From Metridium senile (lineage: Eukaryota > Cnidaria > Anthozoa > Actiniaria > Metridiidae): 64,000 nucleotides of DNA. Below are positions 28,701-39,384 of this stretch, one piece after another. The stretch spans positions 62,001 to 126,000 of the forward strand of contig OX459097.1 in assembly GCA_949775045.1 (NCBI GenBank), written 5' to 3'. The notes beneath the pieces are model-generated. The model searched no databases and was not told the DNA's origin. It saw only the letters and a program-made list of their open reading frames with translations. The position numbers and the translations under genes were made by a program. Positions within the stretch are counted from its first letter, which is position 1. Each line of letters begins with the position of its first letter.

Positions 28701-31700
28701 ACATTATGACTAGGTTATATGAAATATAAGTTACATCTTAAATGTATTATTATAGAACATGACTAGGTTATATGAAATATAAGTTACATCTTAAATGTAT
28801 TATTATAGTACATTATGACTAGGTTATATGAAATATAAGTTACATCTTAAATGTATTATAATTATAGAACATTATGACTAGGTTATATGAAATATAAGTT
28901 ACATCTTAAATGTATTATTATAGAACATTATGACTAGGTTATATAAAATGTAAGTTACATAATGTATGTATTCAATGTATTATAATTATATTCCTTAAGT
29001 ATTTTCTTTCTTCCTTTCTACTGTTTCTTTCACATTTTATTGTTTAACTGTTTTCTTTTCCACCCTTCCTTCCTTCACTCTTTTCTGTATATAATTATTA
29101 TATATCTATTATTCCAGTGTCTTTATATGATCGGGAACTAGTGAGTATAAACAGGCTGTGTCAGTGTTTGATATAGACAATAGCTATTAAAATTATAATG
29201 AAATTTATAACAGTCACTGTAAAACATGTTGACTTCACTTTACTGACGTTTCTAGCTTTAGCCCTTCGTCGGAGTAATTTATATATGATCATTGTTTCAG
29301 TGTATTTTGTCCTGCAAGTACAGATGATGAAGAAAAAGATTTAGAATTACAAAAAAGGATTCGTAGTTTTCACTGGATAAAACCACAACACCTAGACGCT
29401 GAGATAGATGAGACTAATGATGAAGTTGTTCAACTACTGGAGGATGCACAGCATGACCTTGTAGAGATAAATACTAAGAGAGCCCCTCAAGATAAACTCA
29501 ACTGTACTGTCAGATGTTGTAAAAAGATCTTTAGTATCCTTTCTAAATAAATGGAAACTAGCGAGTAGACTAGTATTTATAAATGTTTGGTACATGATAA
29601 TACTATATTGTGTCTTTATGATTATCCTTGACAGTGTTGCTAGAAATAATTCATTTGTCTACGCCGAGTGGTGGTGCTGTTAGTGCAGATGACTTTCTAC
29701 CTTGTTTAATATACATTGTATTAAATGCTAACCCTACCATGCTACATTCTAATATACAGTTAGTATATAGTCATATATATACAATAAAATCCCATCAACT
29801 TTATTTATAGAGGGTATCACATGACAGTACAAAATAATTGGTGACCCAGTGGCCCTCCTAATAGTTAATAAATAAATAAATAAATAAATAAATAGTTATA
29901 TGTAAAATACATACAGAGATAGCAAGTAAACTGACACTGGCTGAATTCGAATTAAAATAAAGTTAATCTTCCCTTTTATAGTTCTCTTTTAGAATCCTTC
30001 AGTATGATGGGTGTGGTACTCCTGGTATTTATGTCATAGCTTGATAAATGGTGTGTTTTTGCTATAATATTTCAGGTATATTTCAAGATTTTGTAATCCC
30101 AATAAACTAATGACGGGTGAAGCAGGATATTATTTCACTAACTTGGTAAGTAATTGATGCAAGCTGTTGTACATACATACATTGGATTAATCTTCCTATA
30201 ACAGGTTTTTCAAGAATAATTTACGATAAAATATTTGCATATAAGAAAATACAAAGTACATTAATTAGAAATGGTAGAAAAAGATTCTACTTAAGGACGT
30301 TCGCGGGCATTGTTTCTGCGGATCCTTTCTGTGCGCGTTGTGAGGTGCCTGGAGGATTTCGTTTCATTAAAGGCGTTCCACGAAAAAAAATGGCAACCAA
30401 ATATTGAAAGTTTGCAGTGCAACATTGACAACAGTGACCCCCATCTTTTTCTTACTTAAAATCAAGATATCAGTAAGTTCTACAAAATATGTGAAGATCT
30501 ATAGAAAAATCAACATCACAGGGGGAAAAATGACAGCACAAAATTGAAAAAAAAAATCGACCCTACACTATTCGATTTACACTATTTTTTTGGGCAACGA
30601 GCGAATTCAAAACTATTTAATTGCCATCTTTTTCTTTTACCCGATCTGGTGGTACGTCTATAGTCGGAGATCACATTTCTTTGCAAGGACTCAATCGCAG
30701 CTTTATCTTTCTTGAGTGTGGACACCAGACAGTAGTGCTGTAGTTTACTAGCGGATGAACACTGTCTGTTTGTACATATGGTGTCCCTCCCTTTGTATAA
30801 AGGAAAAGCTGATAAAAAAGTGTCTTGACTTTGTCTGGTCTGTTTCTTGATGGAGCTTTGCATGAAAAGGGGATTGTTGTAGAGGTAATGATGATGACGA
30901 TGACAGGGTTTTAGAAGTGTTTTGATAATAATGATGTATTACAGTGCAAATCACAAAACCGTGGGCACCCAGAAATATTTTAGAAATCGTTTATTGTTCG
31001 TTGAACAACTCACAAACAACTCTAACTACAAAAAGTTTATTATACTACACATCAGTCAAACTTCTTGCGGTGATATAGTTGTTTCTGAGTTGTTCAACGA
31101 ACAAAAAACGATTTCTAAAATATTTCTAGGCGCCCACGGTTTTGTGTTTCGCACTGTAACAGTTGTACATTTGTTGCAGTGTTTTCATAATAATGATGTA
31201 TTAACAGTTGTTCATTTGTTGCAGTGTTGTGTTGTAACATTTATCAATAAACTAGATGCCCAGGATTTGTCTATGACACAAAGTGATTTTAACAGGTAAC
31301 ACAATATGCAATAAACTGTCAGGTCTCTTGTGCAACCTTTTCTTTGTAATCTTTTATGGGAACCCTGTATCAAGTGAAAGAGTATAACGTTAGACTTCTG
31401 TTCACAGGATTATCAAAAACCATCCCTAAAAGGGAGCAATCAAAGAAAGATTTATAAATATAATATGAAATAAACATTTACAGTGCAACGTGCAAAAGTA
31501 TAACTACATTTAATGTATTCGCATACTTCTATGCAGGGGTTTTGTACTTTAAACATACACATTTGATTTGAAGTTGTCTGAGTATACCGAATAAGGCGTA
31601 TAAAAACTTGTTTCGCAGCATAAAGTCTGTTGTTTTATTGTTTGTTTTATTGTTTATTGTTTCTGCCATATTACAAGGTTTACATAAATAAATAATGTTA

Positions 31701-34237
31701 TATATAAGAAAAATTACAATGCAATCTGTATAGATAAATAAATATTAAATGGTGTAATATGGCAAGGAGGCCTCTGGAAACCAATAGGCTTATGTGAAAG
31801 AGGTATCCTTAAGATTATTATATATAATTTATATAAATATAAATAAATCTATATAAATATAAATATATCTGCAAAAAAACTGTTTAAATTATATAGGCAA
31901 GTATATATGTGATAATAACGCATTTACCATAACATGAATATATATAAATTTTAGAAGGCACTTTCAAGTGGGAGAACAAAATTTACTTGTTATCGGCATG
32001 TTTTTACAATCTGAGGAAGTAATATATCTTAGAAGTGTTTTTTTGAAAGAAGACAGAGTTGAAGACAGAGTTCATAGAAGTATGCGAATATATTAAAAGT
32101 AGTCATACTTTTGCGTGTCGCGCTGTAAACTGCTGGGGCCAGTTGTACGAAGCCTTGATAAAATTATCCACTGGATAAGAGTTATCCAAAGTATATTACC
32201 AGTTTGATCTGGTGAATAGGGATTTATTCAGGCTTTGTACAACCAGCCCTTGTTTAATATACTATTACTCTCTGAACTGAAGATGAATATAGTTGCAGCA
32301 TATTTACTGAGACACATTCCTGGAGCCACTATTCTCCAACAGTGAAGAAAATAATTGTTTTAGTAAAAATTACCAACAAGGCAACCAATAAAAAAATTAG
32401 CAGAAATAAAAAGAAGTTAAGCATTAATGTATATTTTTCATATAATGGTCATGGAATATTTTTTAAATAATAATTGAAAAATAGGTTTAAGATGTAATAT
32501 TTTTGTGGTGATTTTTTTTTTTTTTTGTAGAAATTGCTATGCCAACTCAATGTACTGAGATTCTGAGATGAATAATGTAGATTAGTCTGAACTTCTAGAC
32601 CAATAGAATAGCTTGTTGTTAGGAGGTTGCCGAGTTGGTATAATATTAAACTAACAACAGCAATTATCAATGTAATAAATGATTGTATTATACCTCTACT
32701 AATGTTAGATATATGTATGGGGATGAGAATGGACCTGTCAATCAAGACACTACGGACAAAGGTGAACCTGAACCTCCCATCACCTGTCAAGGACTGGAAC
32801 TGATGAAGGTACTTTATATCACCAGTAAAATAGTAGAAATGAACATGATATATATTTCCTAGTACATACAGGGTTCGTACGCGTCCTGGAAATCCTGGAA
32901 AGTCATGGAATTTCGTATTTTCGTTTTCCAGGCCTGGAAAGTCATGGAATTTTGTTGAGGGTCATGGAAAGTCATTGAAAATAATGCTTATCCTGCTACT
33001 AAAAATATAACTTCTATTCCTTAAATAAATATGAAACGTTTTGATAATTATTGGTCATGGAAAATAATGAAAAAATCATGGAAAATAATGAAAAAGTCAT
33101 GAAAAAAGTCATGGAATTTAGAAACTTCAAAAAGTACGAACCCTGTACATAGCATGATGTACATTCAGAGTGGTGAAGAGGAGTTATAGATCAACAATCT
33201 AAGGCCATGTTTTCACGGGTTACAGAACTATGAAGTAGTAAGAGTAAAAACATGTAACAAAGGTTAATATTGTACTACATCACTTCATAGATTGCCAATT
33301 AGTAATAACAAATGAAGCAAAACCTGCAAATCATCAGCTACTTTAATTTTACACATCATGGCTAGTAATTTCTGTTTTTTTATGAATCACATTCAGTGGT
33401 AATTAAGTTCAAAGATCATGGACTAGCTCTTCATTGCCCTGTACATATTGGTATAGGACCAAATGTACAATAGATATTTTCACAGATAGTTGCCACCATC
33501 TTGAATTTTACATGGAAGTGAGAATGGGGTTGAAGTGATGTTGCTAGAGAATAAATACACAATGAAATCACAATCTAGTGGATATTTTTGCAAGTTTCTG
33601 CTTTGTTTATTAGTCATTGTGCTTAACAATGGTTCTACTATGCCAAGAAAAATCTAAAAAAATCATGGGCTTAATTTTCTTATTCGTTTTTTTTTTTTTT
33701 TGAAGCAAAACCTTGAACTTCTTGGAAAATTACGTGAGCGACAAAGCAAGCTTAAACATGATGCTTTAGACCTTCAAAATCAAATAACGGAATACAGGGT
33801 CAACATTGTCAAAGAGGTGAGTATTGTTTACAAATTTTCAATGTAATATTTTATACATTTATGTTGGCTGTCAAAAATTTGTCAGGGGGTATCCAGATTG
33901 CAAATAAGGGCTCTTGTGGTGTTAGGGGGAGTTGGGTCCCTAAATGTCTTATAGGAGTTATTGCGGTGCTAGAGGTGTCCAGTGCCATTAGGGACACCCC
34001 CTAGATTCACCCCTAGTTGCTAACAATAGATTCTGTTGGTTACTAAGGCAGAATTGAAGTATTCTTTTTGGTTGATTCTAACTGTAAATTCTATTTGTTA
34101 TTTACATTAAGGTGGATGCTATTTTAGCAGGTACAAGTCAAGGCAATATGTATCTTAAAAATACATCTAATACTGATGGACCAACACAACAACCTGCTGG
34201 AACAAGTGGATTATCAGTCGAAGCTGCAAACACATAA
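25799..34237 (+). CDS. RABGEF1: Rab5 guanine nucleotide exchange factor Rabex-5 / RABGEF1, complete, 13 coding exons
   Basis: Coding exons: 25799-25872, 26470-26588, 26941-27016, 27090-27251, 28300-28375, 28557-28669, 29301-29533, 29635-29758, 30076-30145, 31225-31295, 32709-32808, 33706-33816, 34112-34237. All are bounded by GT/AG and in consistent phase; they sum to 1455 nt, or 484 residues (human protein about 491). Residues 22-41 form the A20-type zinc finger (C22, C26, C38, C41, with the GNPAWQGYC block), which binds ubiquitin. A helical region follows, then the VPS9 exchange domain (about 205-360) with the catalytic residues D303, Y344 and T347, equivalent to human D313, Y354 and T357. 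Exon 12 encodes a short coiled coil ([15 protein letters not shown]), the Rabaptin-binding position in the family. The protein activates Rab5 on early endosomes. Weakest junction: the exon 7 donor is GTATCC. No clear AATAAA was found close to the stop. Confidence 0.95.
26611..26771 (+). mobile_element. SINE copy in RABGEF1 intron 2
   Basis: It starts with GGGTGGCGTGATGTG, contains CCTGGCTCAGGCATGGATT and ends GCTAGAAGATTGAGA followed by TTAAAATGATT. The middle and tail match the element at 37829-38400, so both belong to one family. It begins about 22 bases after the exon 2 donor. Confidence 0.65.
28641..28985 (+). repeat. 56-bp tandem array derived from the exon 6/intron 6 boundary of RABGEF1
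   Basis: GACTAGGTTAT recurs at 28652, 28708, 28761, 28817, 28876 and 28932 (spacings 53-59). Copy 1 is the true end of exon 6 plus its donor at 28670. Copies 2-5 read AAATATAAGT where the donor was AAATGTAAGT, so the GT is lost. Copy 6 keeps AAATGTAAGT intact. Confidence 0.95.
29205..29285. repeat. Dispersed repeat with AGCTTTAGCCCTTC core
   Basis: TTGACTT, then a short gap, then AGCTTTAGCCCTTC is shared with about 55690-55745, and a weaker relative (AAGCCCTTCGCTAGAACG) is at 45640-45670. It sits in intron 7 of RABGEF1, immediately upstream of the exon 7 acceptor (29300). Confidence 0.5.
29860..29896. repeat. (TAAA)n microsatellite
   Basis: About seven uninterrupted AAAT units in intron 8 of RABGEF1. 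Confidence 0.9.
30939..31159. mobile_element. Fold-back element in RABGEF1 intron 9
   Basis: Arms 30939-31012 and 31086-31159 are reverse complements over 74 bp with about five mismatches. Termini are TTACAGTGC and GCACTGTAA, and the loop is 73 bp. There is no coding capacity. The flank AGTGTTTTGATAATAATGATG on the left recurs with one change at about 31179-31204 on the right. Confidence 0.85.
31157..31230 (+). repeat. Duplicated 3' splice-acceptor segment of RABGEF1 exon 10
   Basis: TAACAGTTGTACATTTGTTG followed by CAGTGTT occurs at 31157, and again at 31201 with one base changed. The second copy is the acceptor used for exon 10 (AG at 31223-31224). The first copy offers a decoy AG 44 bases upstream. 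Confidence 0.85.
31477..32129. mobile_element. Non-autonomous terminal-inverted-repeat element in RABGEF1 intron 10
   Basis: Ends 31477-31533 and 32073-32129 are inverted copies over about 57 bp with some mismatches, beginning TTTACAGTGC and ending GCGCTGTAAA. The interior is AT-rich and non-coding, with its own small inverted repeat (GCCATATTACAA near 31665 and GTGTAATATGGC near 31752). The termini resemble those of the fold-back element 320 bp upstream. Confidence 0.8.
32133..32252. mobile_element. 120-bp MITE with GGGCCAGTTGTACGAAGCCT ends
   Basis: The left end GGGGCCAGTTGTACGAAGCC matches the complement of the right end (GGCTTTGTACAACCAGCCCT). The interior has the TTATCC/GGATAA symmetry typical of this kind of small element. 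It abuts the element ending at 32129. Confidence 0.75.
32867..33147. mobile_element. 280-bp MITE with TACAGGGTTCGTAC ends
   Basis: TACAGGGTTCGTAC at 32867 and its complement GTACGAACCCTGTA at 33134-33147 bound a region full of TCATGGAA and CTGGAAA repeats. It lies in intron 11 of RABGEF1. I remember similar elements as widespread in aquatic animal genomes. Confidence 0.75.
33882..34016. repeat. Dispersed palindromic repeat, copy 1 (intron 12 of RABGEF1)
   Basis: The block AAGGGCTCTTGTGGTGTTAG followed by GGTCCCTAAATGTCTTA is shared with 38923-39067. The ends GGGGGTATCCAG and TAGATTCACCCCT are roughly inverted, suggesting a small MITE. Confidence 0.7.
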
Positions 34238-34823
34238 CACAAGACCTACAACATGTAGACAGTTTATTTTAAGATTGACAATCTAATCCCCACTGGGTTA
34301 ATAAGGGGATTTATCATATAACCGTATTTGCCTGCTTGTGCGCCCATAAAAACCATGCAGACAAGTCACATGATGGGGCTGTAGCCACCTGGCCTGCTCA
34401 AAAAGGCATACAGACCTGCTTACGAAACAATGAAAGGGTCATATGATAAAATGTTTATTAACTGAGTTAGGTGGGGCCGGGCAGGAAAGTATTTGACTCT
34501 TGATTGTTTGTACAGCCAAATATTTTCCCATCCGGCCCTCTCTCAACTCAGTCAATAAGTACATAATACCTTTTTTGTACTCTAGCCAGCTAACTAGCTG
34601 TCATTCTATGCTGAAACCATGAATTTGTTCTTTGAACATTGATTGAAAGATATACAAGGTCTGACATAGTATGCCTCTAGGCCTTCCCTATAAAGAGAGT
34701 GATACTTTAATATGACTCTCAGTAAATATGTTATGTAAGAGGAAAGTAATTATCTATTATGTGGACCATGATGGTAGAGTATTATTATTCTTATGCAAGA
34801 GTATTATCTATCCATTATCCATC

Positions 34824-34957
34824 ATAGCCTCCTCCACAGGCAACCCACCAGAATTCTTTCTTCCCCTCCCCTCAATTCGTCCCAAGTCCTTTCTCGGCCG
34901 TCCCACAGGAACCAAAGAAGTGTTAAAAGGTGAGAAGTTGCTTGCGGAGGAGGCTAT
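34824..34957. mobile_element. 134-bp MITE with ATAGCCTCCTCC ends, downstream of RABGEF1
   Basis: ATAGCCTCCTCCACAGGCAA at 34824 and the inverted TTGCTTGCGGAGGAGGCTAT ending at 34957 form the termini. Open frames crossing it on both strands are by-products of this element. Confidence 0.75.
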
Positions 34958-35983
34958 ACCCATCATTGAAATGACAGAGTTCCAAATTGAAATATGGTGA
35001 CCCGCTATAGTTCTTGATGAGCTAGCTATTTGCTCATATTGAAACACAATATATGGATGTTTCACATGTATGAAGCTGGCCATCAAAAACAAGAGTTCAA
35101 AATTATAGGTCGCCATATTTTGGTATGTGGTGATTTGTTGAACAAATTACCTGTACATGGCATGAATGTGTATGAATTTAAAATTATTTTTTAGATATAG
35201 ATAAGATATTGATGATATATTAAAGATTTAGAACATTGCATAACTGCTTAGTAACCCAATGGTCATGTTGAATAGACCTTGATTACTGTTGCCAAAGGGT
35301 GACATTGTTTTAAAATCATTATATAATACTCTATACCCCCTTTTCAACCTTTCTTCCTGTAAATTATGACCAGTCCTTACAATAAATTATATACTTCTGG
35401 TTTTTGCCGATCCTCAACCACAATAATTTATGCTCGCAGGAGTCTCTCACCCTAGATAATCATCCGTGTACAACACGTTGCGTTAAATGATATCTCCTTT
35501 GTATAAAATCTGTCTCGCCAAAAGCCTTTCCGTGACGTTCTCCTATTACAGCCTGCCTTGATTGTCTGATGTCACGAACATCGTGACAAAATAGTAGTAC
35601 GTGACTGAGCTCTAGCGGACGTGCAAGATCGACAAGTAACTAAGTGTCTATATTAGCAATATATAAGATGGTTTTGTACTAATAGAATAGAATCGTTTTA
35701 CCTAGAGTGTGATGGAGTAGAATAATTCTACCAAGGATTGTAATAGTTGTTTTAAATTCGCCACGTGCGGCTTTGCGCTATGGTCACATCATATAGCGTG
35801 ATCAATTACAACATATTGTGTTATAACACAGAGTATCGGGAAATTAACCAAAACAAAAGACTGGAAAATCATTTGGAAGGTCATTTATCAATTAAAAGAG
35901 GGTTTTTTAGCCCGTAAATGCTCAGGAAACCAAGATCTTGTAGCTCATTTCCGGTCATCAAATGGAGGATTACATGAACCATG

Positions 35984-36087
35984 ATTGGTTGGTTAACAAT
36001 AGTATTGTGTTTAGAGGGTTGTGATTGGCTAATATCGATATGCCTACAGGTGGTATTGATTGGCTCGACGTGAAATGACATGCAAAT
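35984..36087 (+). promoter_or_regulatory. CCAAT-box cluster plus octamer upstream of the 129-residue gene
   Basis: Inverted CCAAT boxes (ATTGG) lie at 35984-35988, 36024-36028 and 36059-36063, about 35-40 bp apart. They are followed by a perfect octamer ATGCAAAT at 36080-36087, 161 bp before the start codon. Spaced NF-Y sites with an octamer are a known promoter arrangement in proliferation and histone genes. No TATA box is evident. TGACGT-like motifs occur further up near 35533 and 35571. Confidence 0.5.
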
Positions 36088-36248
36088 GGCGTCAGCTGGT
36101 TCTTGAAGGTTTTCGTGCTGGATTGCTCGATCTACTTTAACACGACTTTTGGCCCTTCTAGTTTGATGTCTTCAACTCCAGGCACGCTCAGTTGACGTTA
36201 AAGAACTCTAGGATATTCAATCACCAAGGCAAATGCTTTAACTAAGGA

Positions 36249-36638
36249 ATGGCGGCTTATTCTCAAGCCTCTGAAATCACCAAACAGGAGAAGGAGTTCC
36301 CTTGCGCACCGCCACCGAGCCCCATCACGAATTCTCGTCGAAATTTCGACCTCTCTGTTTCTCCCTTGTCTTCTTCGCCTGAAGAATCCTTTAAAGAAGA
36401 CGATATGGATATGAGTGACTCTTTGATAATGGCTTTGTCTAGGATGAATGTTGAACAATCTTCTCTTAAAAGGAAAAAACGTTCAGAGCAAGAATTTACA
36501 TCTGGATACGAAGGCGATTCGGTAGGTCAAGAACAGAAAAAAGCACGAAGAAGGAAGCACAGTCAAAATTCAGGGATCAAATCCCATTCTACAATACAAA
36601 AACTAGTCTCAGTAGACTCTGGAAAAGATTCTCTGTGA
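36249..36638 (+). CDS. Small basic, probably nuclear protein of unknown family (129 residues)
   Basis: This is a single open frame with a good start context (G at -3 and +4), closed by TGA; no introns are needed. The residue mix is gene-like: a proline/serine segment with PPPSP (21-25) and SSSPEE (41-46), an acidic patch EDDMDMSD (50-57), a short hydrophobic helix-like stretch SLIMALSRM (58-66), and two basic clusters, KRKKR (74-78) and KKARRRK (98-104), that look like a bipartite nuclear localisation signal. The SP sites suggest phosphorylation by proline-directed kinases. The CCAAT/octamer cluster just upstream supports a real promoter. I do not recognise the family; a stress or cell-cycle regulator would be a guess. 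It could also be the first exon of a longer gene, but no strong donor is seen before the stop. Confidence 0.65.
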   Translation: MAAYSQASEITKQEKEFPCAPPPSPITNSRRNFDLSVSPLSSSPEESFKEDDMDMSDSLIMALSRMNVEQSSLKRKKRSEQEFTSGYEGDSVGQEQKKARRRKHSQNSGIKSHSTIQKLVSVDSGKDSL

Positions 36639-37828
36639 TCTCTAAAGCTTAGAATATTTGAGAAAATTTTTAGACAAATTTTTACGAAATTAAAATGGTG
36701 GACGCGGCAAGAAGGAGATCAAGTTTTACCTGAAATCCCCGTGAAATTGCTACAGTCTATGACGAACGATTCAAAATCAAAACGTATGAACATAGTACGA
36801 ATAATTTTTTAAGATTAAACAAGAGAAACTATATGTTTAATACAAAAATGAAGGATATATTTTCCTGATATGTGTCGACTATTTCGGCGGCAGAAATTTC
36901 AGGACACTAAAAAATGTCGTGACCTAAGAAGAAGGCATTGATATGCATATTGAAAAACGTGTTAATTGCAATGATGTAGTTTACCTTCGATGGAAGTGCA
37001 GTTAACTCGTAAAAACATTCACATATCAAGTCTCGAAACGCGTTAATTCTTCACAACTCGTATGAAATGATAGTTATAAGTTAAAAGATGTACATAAAAC
37101 GTATTATTATATTATCAAAAATCAATTTCGGGTACTGTGAAGGGAAAATACCTGTTATATATATATAGTTATATTTATGTAGTAAAAACATAGATAAAAT
37201 TGCCTTCGTGTAGTTTTTATTTTAAAAAACTTGTTCCTTTTAAATCTTCACAACTACAAGATCCAATTTAAAAACCTAATTGAAAATATGTTATCCATTG
37301 CAAATAACAAGCATGTTGAGTTAATCCTTTTCGATGGCATCTCAAAAATCAGATACTTTTTCTGTCCTTTTTTTTTCCTTTATAAATGGAATTACTCTTA
37401 AATGAACGGTGCTGGCTTTTTTTAAATATATAATCTTATATATACTATTTTTGTATGTAAATTGAAAGCCATAGTCACAAAATATTGAAGCAGTTATATT
37501 TTTATTCCCAATCATTATGATGATTTCTTTTTTTGAAGAACATGTTAAAGCTAACATGTATTTTTGACCATGCTTATGCTATAGATAGAATATGTTGTGT
37601 TATTTTGATGGAAATTTCCACCAAAATACTTATGGTCACTAGGATATTATGCCAAATGTCTTTACAAGATGTAAATTTAGTATGGACTAAAAATGTTATG
37701 GTGCCCATGATCCTAATTCATGACATAGATACTACATTAATATTCAGACCAGTTCATACATCCAGTCAAACTATGAAACCATTGTTATGAAGAATCTCTT
37801 AAGTGAAATATTTTTGTGGGTGAATTTA

Positions 37829-38400
37829 GGGTGGCATGGACGGCCTAGAGGTGAGAGCGCTGGCCTCTCACCACTGTGGTCCTGGTTTGTGTCCCGGCTT
37901 AGGCATGGATTATATATGAGTTGAGTTTGTTTGATGTGTTCTTCTCTCCTATGCTAAAAGGGTTTTTCTCCGGGTTATCTGGTTTTCCTCCCTCAGCAAA
38001 AATGAACATGTGAGCGGAGTTGTGTGCAAAATATTAAATGTAGAGGTAGTGATTGCCATCACGGAAGGTTTTAAAATTCAACTGAAGACCTTTTTATTCA
38101 ACTCAAATATCCTTTGAGTTTCTGAGATCTTATACGATTCTATACTAATTAATGACTAATTACTTGTACATCTGTATGAGCATTAGTTATTTGTAAATAT
38201 CCATTTATATCTTCCTATATATTTATATCAACTTGTATTTTTTATATCATTAAATATATATTATTTATTGTAAGGGCATCAAGAATTATTGGGATGCACT
38301 AGAAATAAATTATTATTATTGTTAGTCCTCCCGATTGGTAGGGCGCATTGTGTCCAGCTAGAAGATTGAGACTTTAAAAAAGTGATTATTATTATATCAA
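37829..38400 (+). mobile_element. tRNA-derived SINE, probably interrupted
   Basis: The head GTGGCATGGACGGCCTAGAG gives an A-box-like start, and GGTCCTGGTTTGTGTCCCGG a B-box-like block. Next comes TTTCTCCGGGTTATCTGGTT near 37969, resembling the V-type domain of HE1-like SINEs. The expected 3' end (GCTAGAAGATTGAGACTTTA then ATTATTATT) appears only at about 38357-38400. The 38005-38317 segment between them is unrelated AT-rich sequence, so the copy looks split by a later insertion. Confidence 0.65.
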
Positions 38401-38475
38401 TATTTAACAAATATTTGCAGAAGGACGAAGTGAATTATGAAGTTTATTATTAACTGAGCCTGAGGTGGATAATTG

Positions 38476-38721
38476 TTTTAGTATAGATACAAAATGGTGA
38501 TTATTTCAAAAAGTAAATATAACCAGCATTTGTTGAAGAATACTGTTCATTTCTTATTTCTAAAAGATGTGAATCACTGTAGGTGATTATTGAAGAATAC
38601 TGTTCATTTCTTATTTCTAAAAGATGTGAATCGCTGTAGGTGATTATTGAAGAATAGTGTGAATTTCTCGGCCAATTACTTTGCACGATTTTCCATAATT
38701 ACTTATGTATTTCTACTAAAA
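38476..38721. mobile_element. MITE, TTTTAGTATA family, copy 1
   Basis: The termini TTTTAGTATAGATACA and TGTATTTCTACTAAAA are inverted. The interior contains CTGTTCATTTCTTATTTCTA, present twice because of an internal tandem duplication of about 63 bp. It is homologous to 61068-61249. Confidence 0.85.
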
Positions 38722-38922
38722 TAGAATATTTAATAAATGTAACATTAATATGAAGCGTACATGATGTAACAGTAGGAAGCGTTTAGATCCCATAATGTTC
38801 ATGTCATGTATACCATGCTAAAATGGATCAGCCTTTCCATAGGTAAACTGTCACCTTAGCAGATTTAACTGTATTATCAGTGCAACCAGAGTACCCAAAG
38901 TACATCATTTATCAAATCACTA

Positions 38923-39067
38923 TAGGGGTAGATCCAGGGAGTGTCCCAATTGCAAATGAAGGGCTCTTGTGGTGTTAGGGGGTGTCTGGTCCCTAAATGT
39001 CTTAAATAAAATAGGGGTAATTTTGGCACTAGGTGGTTGTCTAGGGACACCCCTAAATCTGCCCCTG
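38923..39067. repeat. Dispersed palindromic repeat, copy 2
   Basis: The ends TAGGGGTAGATCCAGGG and CCCTAAATCTGCCCCTGCA are near-inverted, with GTGTCCC/GGGACAC just inside. The body matches 33882-34016. Confidence 0.75.
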
Positions 39068-39384
39068 CACTAATAGACTGTGAGTAGCCCTTAATTTTCC
39101 CTCCAACTGATACAAGTTAAAGGAAATCATTTACAGCTAGTATATAACTGTAGCTAAAGCCTCATGACTGTCTACCTTGCACAATAATATTGATGGAGCA
39201 AGTATGTCATTGAACAAATCTCTTAAAATATGATACATGCAACACACCATTCCCAAATTTGTTTCACTGATCATAAAATGATAGATTGAAGTCAAGGCTG
39301 GAGTAGATAAATTACAGTGAATGTTCACTCTAGCCTTGTTTAATTCTTGTGATCAGCCATGTGAATTTGGTCTATAGGTCTATT

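Noticed and set aside
28641..28985. CRISPR-like repeat array
   Set aside because: The units are head-to-tail without unique spacers and derive from the host gene; the genome is animal.
30922..31299. 125-codon plus-strand frame ending in RABGEF1 exon 10
   Set aside because: It only extends exon 10 backwards through the fold-back element and the duplicated acceptor; the protein family and the AG at 31224 set the true exon start.
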